Below, one piece after another: positions 53,395 through 63,189 of a stretch of DNA of 64,000 nt; the first letter of the stretch is position 1; each line of letters starts with the position of its first letter. Under the pieces are notes generated by a model. The model was not told the origin of the DNA, did no database searches, and worked only from the letters and a program-made list of their open reading frames with translations. Source of the DNA: Paraburkholderia sp. IMGN_8 (GTDB taxonomy: Bacteria; Pseudomonadota; Gammaproteobacteria; Burkholderiales; Burkholderiaceae); assembly GCF_038050405.1 (NCBI RefSeq), contig NZ_CP150901.1, positions 2,666,001 through 2,730,000 on the forward strand, in the 5' to 3' direction. The position numbers and the translations under genes are program-made.

Positions 53395-53802
53395 ATGCCC
53401 TCACGGCGCGAAGCGAAAACGACTTTGGTGGGTCGTTTGGCCTGTCGGGCCGGGCGAATCCATCGTGGGATCTGGGATGGCTGGAATATTTGTTCCTGCC
53501 AGCCGTTTACTGCTCACGCTTCGTCCCCATTCGCGTTTGCTATCGGACGATCCGGTTCCGCAGTTCATGAAATGACGCACGCCTCGCTTGCCACGCACCC
53601 GTCGGCAAGGGGTGTGTGTTTGCCTGGTTTGCAGGATTCGCCCCACTGTTGCCGACGCTGCGCGACGCGCGTTCGAGTCGCAGGACAGCGGTGCTGGTGC
53701 CCGTCGCGCGGGCACGGGCGAAGTTCGCTAGCGGCGGCCGGCACGCATTGCGTGCAGCGACAACAACGCGCCCGCCCCGCGGCCTTCTTGGAGAGCCCAG
53801 TC
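53395..53802. other. Gap with no supported gene
   Basis: The frame of the following gene stays open leftward through this stretch, but its residues are Arg/Cys-rich and have no family character, and a signal peptide appears only after the later ATG. I saw no terminator or repeat. Confidence 0.35.
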
Positions 53803-54978
53803 ATGAACCCCGTCATACACGGCTTCAATCCGACAATCGACCGACAACCCTGTCAGCGCGTTGCCCGTTCAAAAGGCCGCACGCTGAAACACCTGCTGCT
53901 GGCCATGCTGTACGGCGCCAGTGTCGCCCTTTCCCCAGCGGGCTCCGCCCTTGCCGGCGAGCTCACACCGCTGCTCCCGCCGGCGTTCGTCACCTCATCG
54001 ACTGTACCTGCCAACGGTGACCTCAATCCGTACGGCGCCGCCTTCGTGCCCGACGGATTCCCCCGTTTCGGCACGATCGCTGCCGGCGACCTGCTCGTGT
54101 CGAATTTCAACAACGCGCAGAACCTTCAAGGTACCGGTACGACAATCGTCAAGATCGTGCCGAACGACAAGCCGGCCACGTTCTTCCAGGGCGCCCCCGG
54201 TCTCGGCCTGAGCACCGCGCTCGGTGTGCTCAGGGGCGGCTTTGTGCTGGTCGGCAGCGTACCGACCACGGATGGCACCTCCAACACGATCAAACCGGGC
54301 GTGCTGCTGGTGCTGAATCGAACCGGCGGCATCGTCGCACAATGGACGCCTGCAACGGCGAAGATCGACGGCCCCTGGGATCTGACGATATTCGATCAGG
54401 GCGACCATGCGAAGGTGTTCGTATCGAACGTGCTAAACGGGACGGTCGTGCGCCTCGATGTGAGCGTCGACGACAACGGCGTCCATCTCAACCGCGCCAC
54501 GCAGATCGCCTCTGGTTACCCGTTTCGCAGCGATCCGGCGGCACTGGTCGTCGGCCCGACCGGACTCGCCTACGATCCGCAGCGTGACGTACTCTATGTC
54601 GCGTCCACCGTCGATAACGCGATCTTCGCGGTATTCGGTGCGGGCCACTCGCAGCACGACGGTGGCAAAGGCGTGTTGATCTATGCGGACAACGCTCATC
54701 TACACGGCCCGATAGCGCTAACCCTCGGACCGAACGGCCATCTGTTCGTCGCGAACGGCGACGCGATCAACAGCGATCCGAACCAGCCGAGCGAAATCGT
54801 CGAATTCACGCCGCAAGGCCGCTTCGTCGCGCAGCTTCCCATCGACCCGGCTCCAGACGGTGCATTCGGACTGGCGTTCACGCAGCCGCGTCGAGAGTTC
54901 GTGCGCTTTGCGGCGGTCGACGACAACACGAACACCGTGACCGTCTGGACGCTGCCTTTCGAGAATGGTGGGCAATAA
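53803..54978 (+). CDS. Secreted NHL/beta-propeller-like protein
   Basis: Exported protein of 391 residues. A signal-type helix (LKHLLLAMLYGASVALSPAG) ends at ALAGELTPLLPP. The mature part shows repeated propeller-blade patterns: GDLLVSNFNNAQNLQGTGTT, AKVFVSNVLNGTVVRLDVSV, DVLYVASTVDNAIFAVFGAG and GHLFVANGDAINSDPNQPSE. Such proteins resemble SMP-30/NHL repeat domains used for binding or lactone hydrolysis. No catalytic residue set is recognised. Single gene. Confidence 0.7.
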   Translation: MNPVIHGFNPTIDRQPCQRVARSKGRTLKHLLLAMLYGASVALSPAGSALAGELTPLLPPAFVTSSTVPANGDLNPYGAAFVPDGFPRFGTIAAGDLLVSNFNNAQNLQGTGTTIVKIVPNDKPATFFQGAPGLGLSTALGVLRGGFVLVGSVPTTDGTSNTIKPGVLLVLNRTGGIVAQWTPATAKIDGPWDLTIFDQGDHAKVFVSNVLNGTVVRLDVSVDDNGVHLNRATQIASGYPFRSDPAALVVGPTGLAYDPQRDVLYVASTVDNAIFAVFGAGHSQHDGGKGVLIYADNAHLHGPIALTLGPNGHLFVANGDAINSDPNQPSEIVEFTPQGRFVAQLPIDPAPDGAFGLAFTQPRREFVRFAAVDDNTNTVTVWTLPFENGGQ

Positions 54979-55148
54979 TGCGCGATGGTACGACGTGCAA
55001 AGCTGTCGGAAACGACTCCATGCGCGATAGCAGGACTGGCCCGGTCTATGCAGGCGCTCGAAATTCCAGCGCATGCTGCGAATCGCGAGGCCGGTCGCGC
55101 GCGTGAGGTATATGACCGCTTTGGATCGAAGAGCCGCCGGTGTACGCT

Positions 55149-56636
55149 TTAGCGAGGTGTAGGGTCAGCCGGCGGCTCGGCGCGGTAGCCGCCGCCGAGC
55201 GCCTTCACCAGCGCGATTTCCTGACTGAGGCGCTGCCCGTCGAGTTTGACGAGTGCGACCTGCTCGGTAATCACCGGTTCGCGCGCCTCCATCGCGACGA
55301 GGCGGCTGGCGAGTCCGCGCTGGTAGTGCGCTTCGGCGCTGTCCTTCGCGAACGAAACGGCATGCACCTTCTGCGTCTGCAACTGTGCTTCAGCGTCCAG
55401 GTCCTGCAGCCGGCTGCCGGTCTGCGCGACATCGCGCACCGCATCGAGCACCGCCTGGTTGTACTGTTCGATAAGCGTATTGCTCGCCACGCGCGCGCCG
55501 CTGAGATTTGCGTTCAGGCGGCCGCCGTCGAAAATCGGCAGGTACAGGCCGGGAATGAGATTGATCTGCTGGCTTGCATGGGTGAACAGATCCGCCATGT
55601 GCAGCGCATTGAAGCCGAAAAACGCCTTGATGTCGAAGGTCGGATAGAAGGCGGCTTTGGCGACATCGATCCGGTCGAACGACGATTCCACATACCACCG
55701 CATCGCCTGCAGGTCGGGACGCCGCGCCAGCAATTCGTAGGACAGTGTCGACGGCAAGCCGGTACGCAGCTGCGGCAGAGGCACGGGCTCGATATCGGGC
55801 AGGTTGTCCGGTGAAGCACCGGTCAGCGCCCGCAACGACTCGCGAAACTGCTTCACCTGCCCTTGTGACGCGACGATCTGACGTTGCACGGCCAATTGCT
55901 GCGCACGGGCTTCTTCCACACCTGTCCGCGCCTCCAGCCCGCGGTCAGCGCGAGCCGTGCGCGTTTCCACCGCGAATGCCGCCACTCGCATCGACTGCTC
56001 CAGCAAATCGATCAACTGATAGGTGGTCTGAATGCCGTAGTACAGTTGCGCAACGTCGGTCGAGATCTCGAGTTCGACCGCCGAAGCTTCGGCAAGGCGC
56101 GCATTGTGCACGCCGAGCGCTGCCGCCACCTGCGCGCGCTGCTTGCCCCAGATATCGACATCGAGACTGGCGCCGAGCCCGACGGTCCCCTCGGTGTACC
56201 ACGGGCCGGTGAGGCCGAGCGCTGGTTCGTTCTTCGCGAACGGGCCGATGAACCCGTTCGCCGACACGTGCTCGCGATCGGCCAGACCGAGCGCCACCAC
56301 CTGCAGACTGGACCCGGCCTTCACGAGTTCGACGTCCGATTTCGCTTGCGCCACCCGGGAGCGCGCGATCAGCATGGTCGGCGAATCGGCGAGCGCGCGA
56401 TCGATCAGGGCGTCGAGCTGCGGGTCGCCGTAAGCCGTCCACCAGCGTGCGGACGGCCAGCCGTCGCGCGCCAGATGGATGTCGTCGGCGAGACGGATCT
56501 GCTCGGGCTGGATCTGCGCATCGGGTTTGCCGTTTTCATGGATCAGCGCACAGCCCGACAGCGCGCAGACGAGCCACGCGACGAGCGCGCCGCCACGGCG
56601 AAACGAAGATGCGCAGAAGCTCGGTCGCCTAGCCAT
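55149..56636 (-). CDS. Outer-membrane efflux lipoprotein (NodT/MdtP family)
   Basis: Outer-membrane channel of 495 residues. The lipobox is WLVCALSGCALIHENG. The OEP domains are clear: WWTAYGDPQLDALIDRALAD, LDVDIWGKQRAQVAAAL, LSYELLARRPDLQAMRWYVE and LPIFDGGRLNANLSGARVAS. Last gene of a four-gene efflux operon; its start overlaps the end of the FUSC gene by 8 bases. It gives the exporter an exit through the outer membrane. Confidence 0.9.
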   Translation of the reverse strand: MARRPSFCASSFRRGGALVAWLVCALSGCALIHENGKPDAQIQPEQIRLADDIHLARDGWPSARWWTAYGDPQLDALIDRALADSPTMLIARSRVAQAKSDVELVKAGSSLQVVALGLADREHVSANGFIGPFAKNEPALGLTGPWYTEGTVGLGASLDVDIWGKQRAQVAAALGVHNARLAEASAVELEISTDVAQLYYGIQTTYQLIDLLEQSMRVAAFAVETRTARADRGLEARTGVEEARAQQLAVQRQIVASQGQVKQFRESLRALTGASPDNLPDIEPVPLPQLRTGLPSTLSYELLARRPDLQAMRWYVESSFDRIDVAKAAFYPTFDIKAFFGFNALHMADLFTHASQQINLIPGLYLPIFDGGRLNANLSGARVASNTLIEQYNQAVLDAVRDVAQTGSRLQDLDAEAQLQTQKVHAVSFAKDSAEAHYQRGLASRLVAMEAREPVITEQVALVKLDGQRLSQEIALVKALGGGYRAEPPADPTPR

Positions 56637-58725
56637 GTTCAGGAGACTCCCGCAGGGTCCCGGCAAGCGGCGCGGGAATGTGCCAGTCCGGCAGTGCCGA
56701 CACTTCGCGCACCAGATCGCGCACACTGGCAAGAATCGCCCCCTCGGGCGGTTCGCCAGCCAGCACGGGGATCTCGATACGTCGCGGGGCGCGTGCGACG
56801 GGCGGATTGGTTGCCAGGTCGTCCGTATAGCGGTTGAGATCCGCGGCTGCCTGTTCCTGAACGGCCCGCACCGCGTCGAACGTTTCTTTGCTAACCCGGG
56901 TATCACCTGCGTCAAGCGCATTGTGAAGCGCATTTCCGGCAATCATGATTTCCCGTCCCTGGGCGAGCACCGCTTGCGCGCGCAACGTCAATTGCGTCTG
57001 CTCCCCTTCCTGCCAGCCCGGTTCGAGCGCAACGCGGGCGAGCATCGCCTCGCAGTCGGCCAGTACCGCCCAGGTCTGCAACTGCTGCTGCGCGTACGGC
57101 AACTGCTCCGCGGATGCCGCGCCGGCGAGCGGCGCGCGGAGCAGCGCGCTGACGGGACGCAGCATGGACGCGAGCTTCTGCCGCAGCATATCGCCCTCGC
57201 CTTCCCGCCAGAACGCCATCTGGACCAGCGTCGATACGCCGACACCCAGCAGAATCCCGACCATCCGGTCGCGGATTTCGGTGAGATTCGTGGTCGGCCC
57301 GAACTGTTCGAGCAGCGCGAGCGAGAACGTGAACAGCACTTGAATGCCGGCGTAGCCGATACGCTCGGATCCTGCCGCAATCCACGCGGCGAGCGCGACG
57401 ACGGGCAGCGTCATCAGCAGGAGATCGACAATGCTTTCCAGATGGGGAATCACGAATACCACCATGCACAGCGCGAGCACACTGCCGGCCAGCGCTCCGC
57501 CGACGCGCAGCACCGCCCGCTGCGTCGACGCGCCGAGACTCGGCAACGCGACGATCACGCAGGTCAGCATGATCGTATGAATCCCCTGCCAGTCGACCGC
57601 GTTGTAGAACACATAGCAGAGCATCACCGCGAGCAGTGTCTTGAGCGAAAAGCGCGCGTAAGCGGGGTTGGTGAACGCGTTCGGCACGACCATCGGCGCT
57701 TCCTCAGCCGGCTTGCCGGCAACGGCTCCGTGCGCGCCGAGGTGGCCGAATGCGTGCAGCGCCCGGTACAGTTCCCCAGTTGCGTGAGCCATGTCCGCGG
57801 CGTAGCGTTGCTCCGCAGTCGTGGTGCTCACGAATCGGTACGGCTGGTCCGCGGCGATCGCCTCATCCAGCGCGCGGCAGTTCGCGCGCAGCTCGCGCAG
57901 TACCGGCAGCTGCGCCGCGGCCGGATGACCAGCCACCAGTTCGCCTGTACCGCGATAAAGGCGCGACACGGTCGCAATACAGGCGAGCAGCGACGCCTGG
58001 TTCTCGCGATATCGGGCATCGCGCATCGTCGCAAACCGGAGCAGCTTTTGCAGCGTCAGAGCGCCTTGCTGGACCGCCATCGGTGTGACCGGCTCGGGTG
58101 CGCGCGCCCCGCCGATCAAATGGGTCAGACCAGCGTCGACCACAGCTAACTGCCGGTGGATTTCCTCCTTCAGCTGAATCTGGGGTTCCGCCGGCAGCAG
58201 CAAGGTGTTGACCACGAGCGTCACCGCGATCGGATAGTTCACGGCGACCCAGATCCACAGCACGGCACGGATCAGGACGTCCGCCTGATCGGTCTGGTCG
58301 ACGAAGCTCTGCACGTAGATGATGACGATCGCGACGATGAAGAACACGACGCCGATCTTCAGGATGCGCATCAGGTAGACGCTGGCGAAGAACAGCACAC
58401 TGGCCACGACGATGCGGATCAGCGGGTAGTCGAACGTGAACTTCAGCAGCAGGATCGAGCCGCCGATCGCCAATGTCGATCCGAGGATGAACATGATGCC
58501 CACCAGCCGCGTGAGCACCACATTCGATTGTGTGACGTAGAACACGACCAGCAGCGAGAGCGCCAGCGACGGCACTTCGAGCGCCATCGAAGCGACGATG
58601 ACGATCGCACTCGTCAGCATGCAGCGCAGCATCACGTTGGCCCGCCCCGGATACGGCGCAAGCTCGGCTCGCAGGAATGAACCTGCTTCGCATAGGGTAT
58701 CCGGCAGGTAGTCGGCGACGCTCAT
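56629..58725 (-). CDS. FUSC-family inner-membrane efflux protein (MdtO/AaeB-like)
   Basis: Inner-membrane protein of 698 residues. Two sets of helices (about residues 30-185 and 365-510) flank soluble domains, as in AaeB and MdtO. Seen are LSLLVVFYVTQSNVVLTRLV, YPIAVTLVVNTLLLPAEPQI and YARFSLKTLLAVMLCYVFYN. The family exports aromatic acids and other toxic anions. Only 9 bases lie between it and the membrane-fusion gene. Overall layout equals the MdtNOP operon of E. coli. Confidence 0.88.
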   Translation of the reverse strand: MSVADYLPDTLCEAGSFLRAELAPYPGRANVMLRCMLTSAIVIVASMALEVPSLALSLLVVFYVTQSNVVLTRLVGIMFILGSTLAIGGSILLLKFTFDYPLIRIVVASVLFFASVYLMRILKIGVVFFIVAIVIIYVQSFVDQTDQADVLIRAVLWIWVAVNYPIAVTLVVNTLLLPAEPQIQLKEEIHRQLAVVDAGLTHLIGGARAPEPVTPMAVQQGALTLQKLLRFATMRDARYRENQASLLACIATVSRLYRGTGELVAGHPAAAQLPVLRELRANCRALDEAIAADQPYRFVSTTTAEQRYAADMAHATGELYRALHAFGHLGAHGAVAGKPAEEAPMVVPNAFTNPAYARFSLKTLLAVMLCYVFYNAVDWQGIHTIMLTCVIVALPSLGASTQRAVLRVGGALAGSVLALCMVVFVIPHLESIVDLLLMTLPVVALAAWIAAGSERIGYAGIQVLFTFSLALLEQFGPTTNLTEIRDRMVGILLGVGVSTLVQMAFWREGEGDMLRQKLASMLRPVSALLRAPLAGAASAEQLPYAQQQLQTWAVLADCEAMLARVALEPGWQEGEQTQLTLRAQAVLAQGREIMIAGNALHNALDAGDTRVSKETFDAVRAVQEQAAADLNRYTDDLATNPPVARAPRRIEIPVLAGEPPEGAILASVRDLVREVSALPDWHIPAPLAGTLRESPEHG

Positions 58726-58734
58726 ATGGATTCC

Positions 58735-59802
58735 TCAGTGGCGTTCGGCATCGTTATCGCGCCCAGGATGCAGCACGGCAACGGCGGACGTGCCGACGCG
58801 GAACAGCTCGGGGTTCGGATTCTCGACGTGGATCTTGACCGGAAAGCGCTGCGAGACATGTACCCAGTTCAGCGTGCGTTGGATGCGCGGCAATCCGCCA
58901 GGGAGCGCCAGGCCGCCTTCGTCGGGCGCCACGCCATAGCTCACCGAGTCGACCGTGCCGCGAAAGCGCTGGCTGGTGTCGCTCATCAGATAAACGGTGG
59001 CAGACGTGCCGGGCCGAACGCCCTTCAGTTCGGTTTCGCGGTAATTCGCCACCACATACCAATGGCGGGTATCGATGAGCATAAACACCGGCTTGAGCGC
59101 GGAAGCGTATTGTCCCGTCGACGTTTTCAGCGACACGACCCGGCCGTCGAATGGCGCTCGCACCGTCGCAAACTCAAGGTTCAGTTCCGCAATAGCGATC
59201 TCGGCCTGGATGACCGCACGCTGCGCGACGAGCGCATCCACGCCGCTCACGGCCGCCGCGGCTTGCTGCGCCTGCAGCTGGGCCGCGTTGAGTTCGGCCT
59301 GAGCGGCCCGCTGCGCGGTCCGGGCGCGGTCGACGTCTTCCGCGGACACGTAGCCCTGCGGCAATAGCGGCGCGGTGCGGTGCAGCGTATCCGTCGCCTG
59401 GTTCGAGGCTGCTCGCGCGCGCTCGACAGCCGCGCGCACGGATTCGGCGTTGTACTGCTGTGCATTGACGCTGCGCTGAGTCAGCTCGATTTGTTTGTCG
59501 AGGGCGACGAGGGAGGCCTTTCCTCGCGCCAGCGCATCCTCATAAGGGCGCGGATCGATCTGGAACAGCAGATCGCCCTGCTTCACAACCTGATTGTCGT
59601 GCACCGCAAGGTCGACGATGCGCCCGTTGACTTCCGGCACGACGTCGATTGTGTCCGCGTACGCATAGGCATCGTCGGTGCGCGGCGCGCGGTCCAGCCG
59701 CCAGATCACGAAGATCAGCAGCGCCGCGGTCACCAACACCAGCACGATGGCCGGCCATTTCTTCTTCGGTGTCTTGCTGGCGGGCGTCGTCAATTCAGCC
59801 AC
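58735..59802 (-). CDS. HlyD-type membrane fusion protein (MdtN/AaeA/EmrA-like)
   Basis: Periplasmic adaptor of 355 residues. One N-terminal helix (WPAIVLVLVTAALLIFVIWR), the biotinyl-lipoyl half PEVNGRIVDLAVHDNQVVKQ, a long coiled-coil hairpin (about residues 95-190) and the second half NLEFATVRAPFDGRVVSLKT are all present. It links the FUSC protein to the outer-membrane factor. It follows a YtcA-like lipoprotein by 12 bases. Confidence 0.92.
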   Translation of the reverse strand: MAELTTPASKTPKKKWPAIVLVLVTAALLIFVIWRLDRAPRTDDAYAYADTIDVVPEVNGRIVDLAVHDNQVVKQGDLLFQIDPRPYEDALARGKASLVALDKQIELTQRSVNAQQYNAESVRAAVERARAASNQATDTLHRTAPLLPQGYVSAEDVDRARTAQRAAQAELNAAQLQAQQAAAAVSGVDALVAQRAVIQAEIAIAELNLEFATVRAPFDGRVVSLKTSTGQYASALKPVFMLIDTRHWYVVANYRETELKGVRPGTSATVYLMSDTSQRFRGTVDSVSYGVAPDEGGLALPGGLPRIQRTLNWVHVSQRFPVKIHVENPNPELFRVGTSAVAVLHPGRDNDAERH

Positions 59803-59814
59803 CTGTCAGGAGGT

Positions 59815-60099
59815 TTAATGTTGGAAGAAGATCAACCAGACAATGAGTGCAAAGAAGGTCACGAGCGCGGGATAGACCACCGCCGCCGGACCTACGCGGT
59901 CACTGTACTGCGTGCGCCCGAGAATCAGATAGACGGCGATTGCAAGCACCACGCCCGCGACAAGGCAGAACAGCCAGTCAGGAAAGTACGCGCCGACCAC
60001 GCTGACCGATGGCGCACTGGCACAGCCCGCCGTCAGGATCACGGTCGCGACGGCTACTGCGGTCATCCCCACAGCACATCCTTTTCTGAAGCAGCGCAT
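59815..60099 (-). CDS. YtcA-like small lipoprotein
   Basis: Protein of 94 residues. Lipobox AVATVILTAGCASAPSVSVV, then two helices (WLFCLVAGVVLAIAVYLIL and VVYPALVTFFALIVWLIFF). This matches the YtcA family, which in enteric bacteria is encoded next to mdtNOP, and here it is the first gene of the same kind of operon. Its role is unknown. A longer in-frame start reaches into the PoxB gene and is unlikely. Confidence 0.75.
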   Translation of the reverse strand: MRCFRKGCAVGMTAVAVATVILTAGCASAPSVSVVGAYFPDWLFCLVAGVVLAIAVYLILGRTQYSDRVGPAAVVYPALVTFFALIVWLIFFQH

Positions 60100-60182
60100 G
60101 TGATTGCTCCAATGTCTTACGTAGCCTGCTGCGGGCGACGAAGGACCGCGCGGAAGCGGCCCCTTTCTGATCAAGCCAGGCA

Positions 60183-61895
60183 TCATAGGAAGTTTTCACG
60201 CACCATTTCCAGCACATCCGCCCCGCGGCCGTTAAGTACGGCGCGAACGGAGTACAGCGCCATGCCGATCACAGGCTTTGCTTCAAAGAACGGCGGTTTG
60301 ACCAGTTCCAGCGGGTTGACGACGACATTGAGAAGCGCGGGGCCGGGTTGGGACAGCCACTCTTGCACGGCCGTTGGAAGCTCGGAGGCGGTTCGAACCG
60401 TTTTCCCCCACAGGCCAATTGCTGCGGCCACTTTGCCGAAGTCCGGGTTTTTCAGGTGCGTGAATGTGTCGAGCATGCCCTCAGACTTCTGTTCGATTTC
60501 CACAAAGCCCAGCTTGCTGTTGTCGAATACGACAATCTTGATCGGCACGTTTTCCTGGATCGTGGTGAGCAGCTCGCCGAAGAGCATGGAGAGCCCACCG
60601 TCTCCGCACATGGCTATCACCTGACGGTCGGGACATGCCTTTTGTAATCCTAATGCGCTCGGGAGGGCGGTCGCCATCGTGCCGTGCAGAAGGCTGCCGA
60701 AGATCTGGCGTTTGCCGTTGGCCTCGAGCAAGCGCAGCGCCCACACCACCGGCGTGCCATCGTCCGCGGAAAAGAGCGCATCATCGGTGGCGTATTGGTT
60801 GATCACCGAGGTCAGGTACGAGCCGGGGATGGTGTCGTTGTGCCCTGGCACGAGATGCTTTTTCGTCGACGCTACGGCCTCGGCATAGCGCTTGACGTAT
60901 TTTTCCTGGAACGAGGCGTCGGCGTTGCCTTCCAGGTGCGGCAGCAACGCCTGCAGCGTGGACTGAATGTCGCCAACCGCACCAAGGGTGACGTGATGGC
61001 GCCGCCCCAGATGGGTCGGGTCGATGTCGATCTGAACAATCCTGGCCTGGTCGGGATAGAACTGACGCCACGCGAAGTCGGCGCCCAGCAGCAACAGGGT
61101 GTCGCATTCGAGCACGGCGTTATAGCCGGCCTCGTTGCCGAGGATGCCCGTCATACCGATGTTGTAGGGGTTGTTCGGCTCGAGGAAACATTTTGCGCGA
61201 GACGTGTGAGCGACGGGTGCCTTAAGCCGATCGGCAACCGCCACAATTTCGTCGAGCGCGCCTTCGCAACCCGAACCTGCATAAATAGCAATTTTTTCGC
61301 CGGAGTTGAGGATCTGCGCAATCGCTTCGATCTCTACATCGCCAGGGCGGATCGTTGGGCGACTGTGGTGAACGCGGTAAGGGAAGTCTTCATGCACTTC
61401 GCCGTGGGATACGTCGACCGGCACGATCAGCACGGCGACACCTCGCCTGGCCAATGCGGTCTGGCAAGCCATCACCACTTTTTTCCTGGCCTGTTCGGGC
61501 GTCAGGATCATTTCGCAGAAGACCGAGCATTCCTTGAAAACGGACTTGAAGTCCACCTCCTGGATGAACTCAAAACCCATCTCACTCATCGCCACCTGAC
61601 TTGCGATCAGGACGACAGGGGCGCGATTACGATTGGCTTCATACAATCCGTTGATGAAGTGCAAGCTGCCGGGACCGCAGCTACCCGCACACGCCGCGAG
61701 ATTATTCGTGTACAACGCCTCCGTGCCCGCCGCAAAGGCACCCGCTTCTTCGTGGCGAACGCTGACCCACTCAATGGAGCTGCGCTCCAGATTCTCAGCA
61801 AACAGATTTAGCGTGTCGCCCACGATGCCGTAGCAGCGCTTTACGCCAGCTTGTTCGAGGACTTCCACAATAATTTCCGCGACTTTCTTGCCCAT
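60183..61895 (-). CDS. poxB: ThDP-dependent pyruvate dehydrogenase (quinone), PoxB-like
   Basis: Thiamine-diphosphate enzyme of 570 residues that oxidises pyruvate to acetate and CO2 with transfer to quinone. The catalytic Glu is in WVSVRHEEAGAFAAGTEAL. FAD/middle domain follows, then the ThDP motif MCGDGGLSMLFGELLTT…VVFDNSKLG. The ending VVNPLELVKPPFFEAKPVIG is like PoxB. The chosen start MGKKVAEIIVEVLEQAG is the usual PoxB beginning. It lies 83 bases upstream of the efflux operon on the same strand. A pyruvate oxidase-type alternative is possible. Confidence 0.88.
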   Translation of the reverse strand: MGKKVAEIIVEVLEQAGVKRCYGIVGDTLNLFAENLERSSIEWVSVRHEEAGAFAAGTEALYTNNLAACAGSCGPGSLHFINGLYEANRNRAPVVLIASQVAMSEMGFEFIQEVDFKSVFKECSVFCEMILTPEQARKKVVMACQTALARRGVAVLIVPVDVSHGEVHEDFPYRVHHSRPTIRPGDVEIEAIAQILNSGEKIAIYAGSGCEGALDEIVAVADRLKAPVAHTSRAKCFLEPNNPYNIGMTGILGNEAGYNAVLECDTLLLLGADFAWRQFYPDQARIVQIDIDPTHLGRRHHVTLGAVGDIQSTLQALLPHLEGNADASFQEKYVKRYAEAVASTKKHLVPGHNDTIPGSYLTSVINQYATDDALFSADDGTPVVWALRLLEANGKRQIFGSLLHGTMATALPSALGLQKACPDRQVIAMCGDGGLSMLFGELLTTIQENVPIKIVVFDNSKLGFVEIEQKSEGMLDTFTHLKNPDFGKVAAAIGLWGKTVRTASELPTAVQEWLSQPGPALLNVVVNPLELVKPPFFEAKPVIGMALYSVRAVLNGRGADVLEMVRENFL

Positions 61896-62316
61896 GTACG
61901 TCTCCGAAACGTGAAGTGATGGAGATGAATGCCCTGTGGGATACGCGACGGATTCAGGTTCGCGCATCGAGCTGCTCCAGTACGTAGCGTGACACTTGTG
62001 CGGCTTTGCTGTTTGCTGATATGAACGGCAACGTTCCGTTTCGCACGATGATTCTTCGCCGCCGAAGGCCCGTCGAAATCGCTTCCCTGGTCCGCATCGC
62101 GTGCCCTTCAAGCGATGCGCGCATCAGCATGCAATTGCACAATTTCCGTGCGATCGCGCAAGTCCGTGAACAGCAGCAGACCTAAGCTTTGCCATACGCG
62201 TTCCCGTTCTCTGGACGAACTATGCTCAAGGAGAGAAACGATGGCGAAAGTGCTGTACGTGCATTATCCCGAGCGGCCTCGCTTCCCCGATCACGCGCTA
62301 TCGGAGCGCCCCGCCT
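61896..62316. other. Intergenic region with a SD-preceded 25-codon frame
   Basis: Upstream of PoxB. At 62241-62318 a plus-strand frame MAKVLYVHYPERPRFPDHAL… has a strong AAGGAG seven bases before its ATG but is only 25 codons, ending where a cydB relic begins. It could be the stub of a truncated gene. No other signal was seen. Confidence 0.35.
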
Positions 62317-62421
62317 GATATCGGGATCGGCCTCGTGTTCCCGGTGATGATCGGCTACAACCTCTACCAGTACTCGATTTTCCGCGGTAAGGTGATCGGC
62401 AACGCCCGCGCGGGAGAGTAG
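62317..62421 (+). pseudogene. C-terminal remnant of cytochrome bd oxidase subunit II (CydB)
   Basis: The frame reads IGLVFPVMIGYNLYQYSIFR, then GKV and a stop. That is the last helix and tail of CydB/AppB proteins (…GY…YWVFRGKV). Nothing of the rest of the gene precedes it; the upstream sequence belongs to an unrelated short frame. So a cydB gene has been deleted down to about 34 codons. Confidence 0.6.
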
Positions 62422-62489
62422 CCGGCGCTGTGCTTCAGCGTCGTTCCGATATGCGTTCCTCACTTCAATCGCGTCTGAAAGGAATCGGC

Positions 62490-62936
62490 ATGGCAACCCG
62501 TCTTCTAAAAGCACTCGCTGTGCTGCTCGTGTCAGGCGCAGGCTTCTGCCCCGTCGTGGTGCACGCGTACGCGCTTGATGCGCAATTCGACTGCAGGGCG
62601 CGTCCGCACGCGTTCATTGGGCAGCTCATCAACAGCCAGTACATCGACCCGCATCCGATGCACGTCGAGGCGAATTCGGTCAACGCGTTTCGGCCAGCGC
62701 ACGGCAGCGACATAACCGCCTTCGGCTTTCGTGTCTACGCCGTTATCGGGTACGAGCAGGACGACGGATTGTTCAGGAAAGGCCCCGGCCAGGCGCTCAT
62801 GGGCCCGCTGTACGGCGCGGTTCTGTCCGCTCCCAGCGAGGCGGTCGAATCGCGCTTGCGCGAGGCAGGCAGCAACGCTGCCGTGCGCACGGTGATTCCG
62901 TTGTTGCTGACCGCGGTGGTCTGCAGCGCAGCTTGA
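62490..62936 (+). CDS. Secreted hypothetical protein
   Basis: Protein of 148 residues with a signal peptide (LLKALAVLLVSGAGFCPVVV HAYA). The mature region has no domain I recognise; it contains HGSDITAFGFRVYAVIGYEQ and an alanine-rich C-terminal hydrophobic end (TVIPLLLTAVVCSAA). An AAGGA at good distance before the ATG supports the start over a frame 20 codons longer. Alone between relic DNA and the 2-oxoglutarate dehydrogenase gene. Confidence 0.55.
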   Translation: MATRLLKALAVLLVSGAGFCPVVVHAYALDAQFDCRARPHAFIGQLINSQYIDPHPMHVEANSVNAFRPAHGSDITAFGFRVYAVIGYEQDDGLFRKGPGQALMGPLYGAVLSAPSEAVESRLREAGSNAAVRTVIPLLLTAVVCSAA

Positions 62937-63189
62937 CGCGCGGCGTCGTATCCGTCACGGTGCAAGGCTTTCTGCCTGCTACGCCACTTCGGCGCCCACG
63001 TCAGGCTGGAAGCCTGGTGGAGCGGCCCCTTGAATCGCCGGACACAGTCTCCCACTTAAAATAGCGGGTCGGCATACGACTGTGTTTTTGACTAACAACA
63101 AGCAAGAAGTGATGGAAGTGTTAACGGGACCGGAGCGCCGGCGAGGAAGTAGTGCCGGCGTTCCAGAGCCAAACTCTTCGTGACTGCTT

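Noticed and set aside
55884..56837. Plus-strand frame of 317 codons opposite the outer-membrane factor
   Set aside because: It is antisense to a lipoprotein gene with clear OEP motifs and has skewed composition.
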